From Tetrapyrgos nigripes (lineage: Eukaryota > Basidiomycota > Agaricomycetes > Agaricales > Campanellaceae): DNA of 64,000 bases. Under the pieces are notes generated by a model, which saw only the letters and a list, made by a program, of their open reading frames with translations, ran no database searches and was not told the DNA's origin. The stretch covers positions 354,784 through 418,783 of the forward strand of contig JAACJM010000058.1 of assembly GCA_013368315.1 (NCBI GenBank), read 5' to 3'. Numbering within the stretch: the first letter of the stretch is position 1; each line of letters begins with the position of its first letter. The translations under genes were made by a program, and so were the position numbers. Shown piece after piece: positions 56,270 through 64,000 of the stretch.

Positions 56270-57700
56270 AACGTAGGGCAATCGTTACCCATATGTCCCT
56301 GTCCTCGACATCTGAAGCATCGCCCTTCCTTCCTCATTTTTCCCTTTCTTGGGGGGTCAGTTTCGGTGGATATTTAGTGATTGAAGATGCACCTGGGACG
56401 TTGTCTTGGAAGGCGTTTACTTCCATACTTCTTGCTCGACCACTTCTCGTGCCCTGTGACCCCTTCCGGTGTCCTTCTCCTTCGAGTTTACTCCATGAGG
56501 TTTTCTCTTCCTGCTTTCTAACCAAATCATGTGTTGTTTTACCGCCGCCTTTTGTAATGCCGCGAGACTTTTGGGTTGAGTGGACAGGTAGGAGATCCGG
56601 TCGACTAGTCCTCGGGGAGTCCTTTTCGATAGTACTTCATTAACGCCTTGTCGTTATAGCCAGTATCGTCAGTGTATCGTTTAAATTGAGAGTTGTACTT
56701 ATCGATGTCAGCCAGGGTCCCTTCCATTCTAATATGTTCTATCTTGGTTTGGGCCTGGGTTTCTCGAGCTGAGGGTTTGAAGTCTCGTAGGAATTCTCGT
56801 TTCACCTCGTGTAGAGTCCAGGATTTCTTTTTCGTTTTTGAGGCGGAAGAGTCTTCATCGGTACTCGTATATTCTTCATCACTATCACTGAAGTCATCTT
56901 CCTCCTCAAGACCTTCGCCATCATATTTCGTGCCCATCGTTTCGCTTCATCTCCTGAGAATAGTGTGAGGAAGAATGATATCTTTTCGTCTTCGGTAGGA
57001 TAGATTTGGTCGTTGAGACAGAGATAGTTGTTAAATTCGGCCATCCAATCTTTCATTTGGTTCCGATCTCCTGTGAACTTCTCTGGTTTTACTCCTCGCT
57101 CTTTGGTAGTCATGTTAGGGAAGGCTGAAGACTGCGCGTCATCGTCAGGTGGTGCGACGTCATGGGGTGCTTGGGTTCCTCCCGCAGCGGCTGTGGCGGG
57201 ATTTTCGGACATTTCGAGGGCGGCGTGAAGGGAGTGGAAGTCGATTGGTTGTGAGGGGTTGACTGAGATGGGTTCTTGGACTGCACTAGGAGTACTGTCT
57301 GTTGGGGACCTGTTGAGAGGGTTTTGGGGTTCTAGAGGAGTTTCGTTGTCTGGGTTCGGTTCGTGAGAAGGAGTTGGTGATGGGGTTCTGACAGGATTCG
57401 GGTTTTCTGTGGTAGATTCTGATAGAAGTGATTGGAAGAGTAAAACTGGTTCGATACCGACTGTTTGTTCTTCGGTTGAGAGGGGTCATTGTTTACGGAG
57501 AGTCGATTGGGACACAGATGGGTTGTACAAAATTCCCACCGGTTTTCGTGTGAGAAGTAGCAGTCTTGTTGATTTCGGGGGAAATGTGCGTGAGGATGTC
57601 GGAGACAAACGATGTGGGGAGAGGAAGTGCGACTGGGATTTTGTGAGGCTGTACGAGATCTAGTGCTTCTAGGGATTCCACTTCCGCTCATTCACTCGTT
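56270..57700 (-). pseudogene. Gag of the nested chromovirus, frame-broken
   Basis: Minus-strand pieces: a Pro/Ser-rich N-terminus; MSENPATAAAGGTQAPHD leading into the gag domain (KPEKFTGDRNQMKDWMAEF, then DEKISFFLTLFSGDEAKRWA); a frame change; KYDGEGLEEEDDFSDSDEE and LADIDKYNSQFKRYTDDTGY; and a perfect CCHC knuckle CFRCRGQGHMGNDC near 56279-56319. At least one single-base-type frame break lies after KRWA. Confidence 0.65.
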
Positions 57701-58243
57701 TTCGGATTCCGGAAACAAGTGATCCCACTGTTCACCTGAGACGTCTTCCCAAGAGGTTAGTGACCTGTAGTAGTTGTTTACTCTAGGGATTCGAGTTTGG
57801 AGATATTTGTGGTATTCTTCTCGGTTGAATTCCGAGATAGCGCTATCTTCGTAGTCGGCGTGACTGAACCAATATGGAAGAGTTGTGTTTCCTAGTTGAA
57901 CGAAGTAACAAGTGTCTGCAATTGTAACGTGGCGTGGGGGTGTTTTCAGGTGATATCTTTATTCGGAGGTATTCGAGGATGGCAACTTCACCTGAGGTCC
58001 ACGATCTTTTGTTGAGTACGATCCAACAATTGTCGAATGCGATAGTGTGTTCATGTATTGCTGTTTTAACTTCTTCTAGGTAGTTTATGAAGCCGTCCGA
58101 TGCTTTGATGGGGAAAGGATATATCGGTGGGGGTCGGGTTCGTAGGTTGTTAAGGAAGGGTTCGAAGTTAAGAGCCAGAGTATTTGTCAGAGATTTCTGT
58201 GCGAGGTTTGTCTGTGAGGTGGGTGTAAGAGAGTCTGTTCAAG

Positions 58244-58722
58244 TGTCAAGAACGTTGTCACTTAGCAAGCCACCCAAGTCACACAATGAACAAGATAGAT
58301 TCGGCGAGTTACAATGAAATGAGATAGAGAAAGAGAGATAGAGACGAGAAGAGAGCGAGTAGCTGACTATGCTCGACACTGCACTGTACTAGGAGCGGAG
58401 TGGAGACGAAGTGAACAGACTAAGGAATCTAGCTACGAGATCTATGATATATATAAAAGAGAAATGAATATGTGAGAAAGTCCATGGAGCCTAGGGATCG
58501 GAGGAGATAAGAATGTGAGTCAAGTAAAGAAGTATATATGTGAGAATGTCCATGGAGATAAAGGGAACGGAGAAGTGAGTCATAAATTGGAATGGACGAT
58601 GATGAGAAGTAATTAGTGTTTATGGGTTTATGGAAGATGGTGATAGAACGGAGAACGGGAAGCAGATAGGTAATAGAAGAAAATGAAGAAGAGATGAAGG
58701 AGGCGAGAGGCGATTCATGACA
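58244..58722 (-). repeat. 5' LTR of the nested chromovirus
   Basis: Nearly identical to 51024-51497. Since the element is on the minus strand, this copy is the transcriptional 5' LTR. GCGTG follows it, matching the five bases before the other LTR. Confidence 0.9.
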
Positions 58723-61463
58723 GCGTGGACACTGGGGAAGCGGTTTCCTCATCCTCTTCCGTTCCTGGGTCCCTCTCACCAGCCAATGCGATCTGCTGCA
58801 TCGCCTCCTTCTTCTTCCTTGAGAATGTGGGAGACTTGGTCGAGACTCCAGACGAAGATTTTGAAGGGGTGGACTTCTTCGTGCGAGGTGGCGTAGAATC
58901 TGGAGTGGTAACAGTAGCAGCAGGAGTCTGGGGAGAAGTATCAACTCCAGAACCTGCTCGTGAAGCCACATCACCCTCGGAAACCTCGTCGTCTTGACTA
59001 ACACCGTCACCAACTCGAGGATGGGAAGGTCCAGCAATATGACTCAACGACGGAGAGGTGACCATGAGGTCAGCGAAGGAAGGATCTGGGAGAGAGGGCT
59101 GAGCAAGAGGCATAGAAGCTACGTGCGAAGCCCAAAGTGGCAAACCAAGAGAAGACGAGGGGACCATGGAGAAAGCCCCAGTGACCTCGTCTCGGATAAG
59201 GGTGTTGGGTTCGGCCAGGGTATTGACTTCCCAGCCGCCGACCACTGCGAGCTGCTGAAGACGCTCGCTGGTCACCTCCAGCCTACCTCCTTCTCCTCTA
59301 GCCAAGATCTCCATGATCAAAGCAGGGTCACGAGCCTGTTCGTGCATCTTCGCCTGCTCAAAGGCGATCATCTCGTCTAGCTCTAAGACGGTCGCGCAAA
59401 GACCGTTGGCCTGAGCCTGAGTAGCTGACCGAATACGCATAAGCTCGAGGACTCGAGACACCGAAGTCTGTACCTCTAAAGAAAGAATAAAAGTAAGTAA
59501 GAGATAAAAAGACAAAGAAAAGAAAGACTCACGATGCGGGCTGTTACGTGCGAAGTAACTCGCCATGTCCTTGAGCAGGAGCACCTTAACGGTGTCAAAC
59601 GTGTTGGAACACATCTGACCCGCCTTCTGGCAGCACTGGCATTTAGCAATGTGCACCGTACCGTCAGATCCAACGCTCTGGACACCCTGCACGTCGCAAG
59701 TATGGTCCATCCGTTCCATACACCGGAAACAGGTGTCGGACGACTAAGAAATAAGATTAGAATAAGAAAAGACAGAAACGCAATAAGAAGAGAAACTTAC
59801 ATGGCAGAAGTTGGCATTGGCGCGAAGCCAAGTATCCAGGTTGATGGTTATAGGTACTCGCGTACCATAACCGACCCGAATGTTGGCCTTCGCAGCTTCT
59901 AGAAAATACAAGAAAGAACTGTAAGAAGAAGGACAAGAAAAGAACGAAATACATACCGGGAGTCAGCGTATAAATGGCCTTATTCTGATTTCCGAAAGTA
60001 TACTCGCTCTAGACGGGAAAGGCAGGTCAGCAAGGTGTTCGCGAAGGGAAAAGAAAGGAAAAACATACCTTGTACCCGTACTTCTTAATGTCGAAGTCGG
60101 TGAGACCCTTGGCAGAGGCAAAGACTTCGGAAATAGGATCGGTCCCATACTTGAAATTGAGATGCCCATCGTGGTCCTCCTCTGCCTCCTCCTTGACGAC
60201 AATCGCCTTGGCCTTGCCTTTCGCCTTCGCCGACTTTGGCTTGACCACCACCACCTCCTCTTCTTCTTCCTCTTCTTCCTCTTCTTCCTCTACCACCGGA
60301 GTCTTTGCCCGTCTTGAAGCTGGAGTATCCTTTGCAATCTTCCGACCAGACCGGGAAGGCTTCGCGAGCAGCGGTAACACGTCGTCACCGTCGTCCATAT
60401 CATCATCGGAGACTGGGGGCAACGTTTGGGACTGGGTCCTGCGAGAAGAAGTGGTGGAAGGAGTTTTCAAGATGGATTTAGGCTTGGGAACGGGCCTAGC
60501 CTTCACAGATTTCTATTAATGAAGATATAGTCAGTAAAAAGAAAGATCAAATAAGAAAAGAAGTATTAGAACTTACGGAGGTATCGGTCTTATGAGCTTT
60601 AGCTGGAGGCTCGCTATCTCCAGACAGTTCCTTGCGCTTACGTGTAGCACGCGAAGGCGGAACCGCTACCACTGGCTTGATGGGAGCCGGTGTGATAGGA
60701 AGGAAGTGAGGAGGTGTAGGTACCAAGGTACCAGGCACTGCAACTTCCTTCCTCGAATCTGGAACCGTCGAGGTAGAAGCCTTGGTAACCGTTCGAGCCG
60801 GTTTCGTGGCAGGAGCACCCTCACGAGCTGGACGGGAACTACTCGCGAGCCTCGAGTCCGAAGTAGGCTCATCCAGAAATGTCGGCTCATTCTAAAAAGA
60901 AAGGAAAATCAGTAAGGAATAGCAAAAGAGAACTAAAACACGTACTTTCAGATTTCTAGGCTTAAATGCAGCCTCCAAAGAGAAATCCTGGTACAAAAAG
61001 AAGAAAACGTTAGTTCACAAAAGGCATAAGACATAAGGAAATATCTAGACTCACCGGGAAGTCCTCCCAAAGACGACAAGAAGCCTCCGAGGCCTCGATC
61101 GCCCAGTCAAGCTCTACCTTGGCACGAGCAGCTGCGGTCTCCCAGAAAGAGTCCACAGACGCGCAGGCTTTTGCGTAAAGACCCCTGAGACGTTTGGAAG
61201 TCTGGTCACCGCAAACCTCTACGGAATACTGGAGGTGGCGCTAGCTAAGGGATTAGGATGATCAAGAACCGAGAGAAGAATATAAGAAGACACACCAAGA
61301 AAGGAAACAGTTTCCGAAAACTGTCCTGCTCCTCTCACGAAGCACTGACCATCTCGTCCTCACAGGTGTCCGCCTGTACCAACATTACGCGAAGTAATTC
61401 GCAGCGTTGAAGGTTGGCATCGTTCTTGGGATTGATGAGTCTGGGTTCGAAGGTCGAAGGCAT

Positions 61464-61985
61464 TGTTGATATATGCACTCTGGAGAGGTGGCGAGAACTA
61501 AAGAAGTGGTGGTTGGATGAAAAGAAGGGACTTGTAAATATTTGGCGTTGGTTGAAGTTTTATATACACGCGAACTTCAACCAAAGCGTGATTCGAAGCT
61601 TAAATGAACTCTATGCTCATTCAGAAGCGGGAACTCATACAAGAACGCCGCGTTTCTAATTTTGGAAACCGGTATTGAATGAAACGATGTCATATCGGTT
61701 ACGGAATTAACCAAGGACTGTCTCCGGTCTAGAGAGCGACAAAGCACAAGTCCTGGGGTTATCCCCTTTATGAATTCGGATTCTAGAGGTCGATATCTAT
61801 CAAGAACAAGTCCCCATATGTCTATACTCCTCGAGTGAACTCAACTCGAGACCCAAAATAAGTAGAGTTTGTGGCTTCGCGAAGCAGAGTCTTGAATGTG
61901 TGTCAAGACTGATTTCTGGTCTGAACTTTACCTCACGACTCTTTGCTTATACCACGCGAATGCTTGACCAAGGACGGTCAACTCT
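61464..61985. other. Upstream region of accessory gene 1 and 3' leader
   Basis: Lies between the start of the antisense gene and the 3' polypurine tract. It contains TATA-like TATATAAAAC on the minus strand (61556-61565), about 90 bp before the ATG at 61463, a possible promoter for the antisense gene. Confidence 0.4.
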
Positions 61986-62003
61986 TTTAGTTGGGGGGAG
62001 ATG
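61986..62003 (+). other. Polypurine tract at the 3' LTR
   Basis: TTTAGTTGGGGGGAGA abuts the TG that opens the 3' LTR at 62002, the normal place for the plus-strand DNA primer. Confidence 0.8.
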
Positions 62004-63433
62004 ATACGCCTGCCAAAAACTCGACTAGAACAAGTTAAAAAGCGTACATATATCAAGTATACGGATATATTATGTCTGTTTACTAGGGAATAAGGACTGA
62101 AGCGAGCCCAATCTATCAGTTAAAGTGATTCTAGAGGCAACGTTCGCGAGCGCGATACGAAATAAGGATAAGTAGCCTCGAGAGGATGGTACATAAGTCC
62201 CTCAAGCTACTAAGTTCGATGTTCGAGTACTAGACTGCTCGTATACGTTTATACGTACATACCCAAGGCACTTGTTCACGAGTAGCCACCTCGCGAGCAT
62301 TAAGTACGCGTTACCTCTATTCACGATCCATGGGATTACCAATGTGACATAGACTCAAGAAGATAAGATACAAGACTAAAGGAGATGAATGATAACAAGG
62401 AGAAACCTCGGATAGGTGCCTTCGCGAAGTATCCCGGAGACATTCCGATAGTTCGCGAACCTGGTTAGATCTACTCAAGCTAAAGCTAAGATCGTCGTGA
62501 TGTTGCCAAATGATCAAGATCTACCTCACCCCTCCTAAAGACACCAAAGAAGATAGTTCCGACGGATCTAGAGACTTACTGAGGCCCTCTAGAGGACTCT
62601 AGTAGGGATGGAGATATCGGAACCTATGAAAGACCGCTCGCGAGCATTGGAAGAGGTTCGCATGTGATACCCAATGAGGTTACCAGTACGAGTACTGCTC
62701 TAGACCTCCATTACCAAGAAGCTAGCATGTGCTACATATACCCTGGCCCTCTCGCGAGGACTCTGTACATATTCTGATTGGACGATTCATGTAAATACTG
62801 TTCGCGTATCTCTCTCCTTAGTTACTTTCATTCAATCTCTCGTGTTTCACTATATAATATTGTGGACTTTAAATAATATTAGCTACTGTACAGTTCTAGG
62901 ACCTCTAGAGTATAAAAGGACGAAGTACTCATAGCTAGAAAACCAGATTAGTACTCGCGTGTATTGCTGCAGATTCTGGATAACTCTCGAGAGAAGATTA
63001 GGTCTCTCGCTTGCCCAGGCCAGCTTTATATCAATAGGAATTTCTACAAAAACCCAAAACTTTAAAGACTCGAACATTAGTTCACCCTAAGACAAAGATT
63101 GTTGTGATTGCATTGGCATATTGGCCCCATATTGTGTTTATTGAACTTAGGCATATTGGCCTCATTGTGTTATTGAAGATCTAGGCAATTGGCCTCTTAT
63201 TGTGTTTATCTCGAAGTCAAGAAGACTGTCAATTGTGACCATTGTTATTGTTGAACCCCTATTGTTCCCCAATCGGTTCTAGAGCCGTTTACCTTTAAGC
63301 TACACAAGTTATACGAGTGTTCTGCCACTTTTGATCACCTCGCATTATATAGCAGGATTGGTGTTTGTGTGTTTTTGGTGTTGTTAGCTTCGATCTTCGA
63401 AGCTATTAGCATTATCCACTAGCCAGCCTATTA
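62002..63433 (+). repeat. 3' LTR of the large gypsy element
   Basis: Direct-repeat partner of 40097-41531; the match ends at CCTATTA. Confidence 0.9.
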
Positions 63434-63442
63434 CCGGTTACA

Positions 63443-64000
63443 ATGGGAAAACGAAGCAAGTCCAAAAAGGCTACTAGCAAGAGGGCCAAACACACTAAAC
63501 TGCCCAAAAAGCGTGGCAACCCTGGATACTTTGCTGGGGATGCGCTTGAGTTTCTCGAGTCAAATCTCCAGAAGTACATCGACTCAAAAGATTCACGCGA
63601 ATCGTTTTGGAACGACTTCTTTCAGGAGTATTGTGAGAAGTTTCTGGATGATTTGACTGCTGATGAGAAGTTGGAGGTGAAGAAGTTGATCCAAAAATAC
63701 AATTTGAATCGTGATCGTGGAAGGAAGGATGAGGATAAAGAAGAAGACAGTGAAGGGGATAGCAATGACGGAAATGAAGATAGGGAAGAAGGAGCAAGGA
63801 AAAAGGGAGCGTGGCCTCCTCGACAGTGCCTGACACGTCCAAAGCTAGTCCAGCACCCGAGTCCAATACCGCTGTCCCTTCCCAAACTGTCAGTCAAGTG
63901 TCCAAAGCTGGTCCAGCACCCGAGTCCGATACCACCGTCCCCGTCACTCAAGCGCAACTCAGCAATTGAATGCTGGTGTTGCCGTCACTACCAACATTGT
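63443..64000 (+). CDS. Start of an unknown Agaricomycete gene, runs off the right edge
   Basis: ATG at 63443 opens a frame with no stop for all 186 remaining codons. The N-terminus is very basic (MGKRSKSKKATSKRAK), then GNPGYFAGDALEFLESNLQK and ESFWNDFFQEYCEKF. I recognise this as the start of a common Agaricomycete hypothetical protein family (basic tail, then G-[ND]-x-G-x-F-x-G-x-x-L-x-FL), often near transposons, function unknown. An acidic stretch follows. From about 63815 a neighbouring frame gives a better-looking Ala/Pro/Ser/Thr repeat (two about 60-bp units around SKA[SG]PAPES), so a frameshift or intron may occur there. It begins ten bases after the LTR. Confidence 0.5.
   Translation, partial: MGKRSKSKKATSKRAKHTKLPKKRGNPGYFAGDALEFLESNLQKYIDSKDSRESFWNDFFQEYCEKFLDDLTADEKLEVKKLIQKYNLNRDRGRKDEDKEEDSEGDSNDGNEDREEGARKKGAWPPRQCLTRPKLVQHPSPIPLSLPKLSVKCPKLVQHPSPIPPSPSLKRNSAIECWCCRHYQHC

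Larger units (their letters stand above)
51024..58722 (-). mobile_element. Nested chromovirus (Ty3/gypsy) insertion
   Basis: LTRs of 474 and 479 bp (TGTCAAGAAC ... ATTCATGACA, so the ends form TGTCA/TGACA) are flanked by a perfect 5-bp target duplication GCGTG (51019-51023 and 58723-58727). On the minus strand a polypurine tract AAAAGGGGGGTAG abuts the 51497 end. Gag, protease, RT, RNase H, integrase and a chromodomain-like end lie between. LTRs differ at about three bases and three small indels. Confidence 0.9.
50895..61463 (-). pseudogene. Antisense accessory gene 1: acidic, Cys-cluster protein, split by a chromovirus
   Basis: Multi-exon minus-strand gene of unknown function. ATG at 61463 (MPSTFEPRLINPKNDANLQR), donor after 61350. 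Further exons: HLQYSVEVCGDQTSKRLRGL ending near 61055; DFSLEAAFKPRNLK; a Pro/Thr/Ser-rich exon with a basic RKRKEL signal; an exon with a 12-Glu run and KSAKAKGKAKAIVVK, ending KKYGYK; SEYTFGNQNKAIYTLTP; AAKANIRVGYGTRVPITI; then a Cys/His cluster CFRCMERMDHTC ... CQCCQKAGQMC (about 59740-59620) suggesting zinc binding; and a long helical exon (VLELDEMIAFEQAKMHEQA) with a Ser/Thr/Pro tail. At 58723 the nested chromovirus interrupts it. Beyond the insertion an open stretch ends SFSNDEDEV at 50895. Splice sites are consistent through nine exons, so it was a real gene. Confidence 0.55.
40097..63433 (+). mobile_element. Large Ty3/gypsy retrotransposon with antisense accessory genes
   Basis: Bounded by 1.43-kb LTRs about 98.5 percent identical, with gag-pro-pol (41831-48869), then 13 kb of other sequence holding a SINE-like insert, two antisense spliced genes, duplicated polypurine tracts and a nested chromovirus (51024-58722). 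Without the nested element it is about 15.6 kb, very large for a fungal gypsy element. No matching 5-bp target duplication was found (CTCGT on the left, CCGGT on the right), so it may be recombinant. Confidence 0.85.

Noticed and set aside
60240..60295. TTC/TCC microsatellite as a repeat-expansion locus
   Set aside because: It lies in an exon of the antisense gene and encodes a Glu run in frame. No sign of instability can be judged from one sequence.
1..64000. CRISPR arrays, operons, bacterial ribosome binding sites and riboswitches
   Set aside because: Introns, TATA-type promoters and the transposon types show a eukaryotic nuclear sequence. No regular spacer-repeat arrays were seen.

Overview
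The window looks like a transposon-rich stretch of a basidiomycete (probably Agaricomycete, mushroom-type) nuclear genome. The reasons are short GT-AG introns of about 40-60 bp, an intron-dense VPS10 sorting-receptor gene, F-box/WD40 genes, a fragment of an Agaricomycete multi-pass membrane protein, and a typical fungal set of mobile elements: hAT, Academ with a helicase, Ty3/gypsy including a chromovirus, a DIRS-like tyrosine-recombinase retroelement, and a Tc1/mariner-type MITE.

Layout. 1-2781: 3' part of a hAT transposon, transposase open at the left edge. 2782-10300: gene-poor; it holds a TATA-driven four-exon gene for a 60-residue protein (4220-4555), a dispersed repeat (about 6843-7146) and a truncated membrane-protein gene (9380-10149, minus). 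10764-16139: an Academ-type DNA transposon with a RecQ-like helicase and a transposase broken by two TGA codons. 17540-20208 (minus): decayed gypsy gag-pro-RT. 21110-24674 (minus): DIRS-like RT/RNase H plus tyrosine recombinase. 26212-28740 and 36440-38390 (minus): two related, decayed F-box/WD40 genes on either side of an apparently intact VPS10 gene (29864-35112, minus). 38816-39080: a MITE with perfect 26-bp inverted repeats.

40097-63433 is one very large Ty3/gypsy element with 1.43-kb LTRs. Its gag, protease and pol lie in three frames, and each frame change is a -1 step at a canonical slippery heptamer (GGGAAAC touching the gag stop, and AAATTTT). After pol come a tRNA-like/SINE-like insert, two antisense spliced accessory genes, and two copies of the polypurine tract. 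A second element, a minus-strand chromovirus (51024-58722) with a perfect GCGTG target duplication, has inserted into the larger accessory gene. A gene start runs off the right edge (63443-64000).

Nonsense mutations in the older elements are almost all TGA, mostly where an Arg CGA codon is expected. This points to C-to-T decay of methylated transposon DNA. The host genes I can support are VPS10 and the 60-residue gene. Splice sites were placed by eye, and family names rest on motif recognition without database searches.
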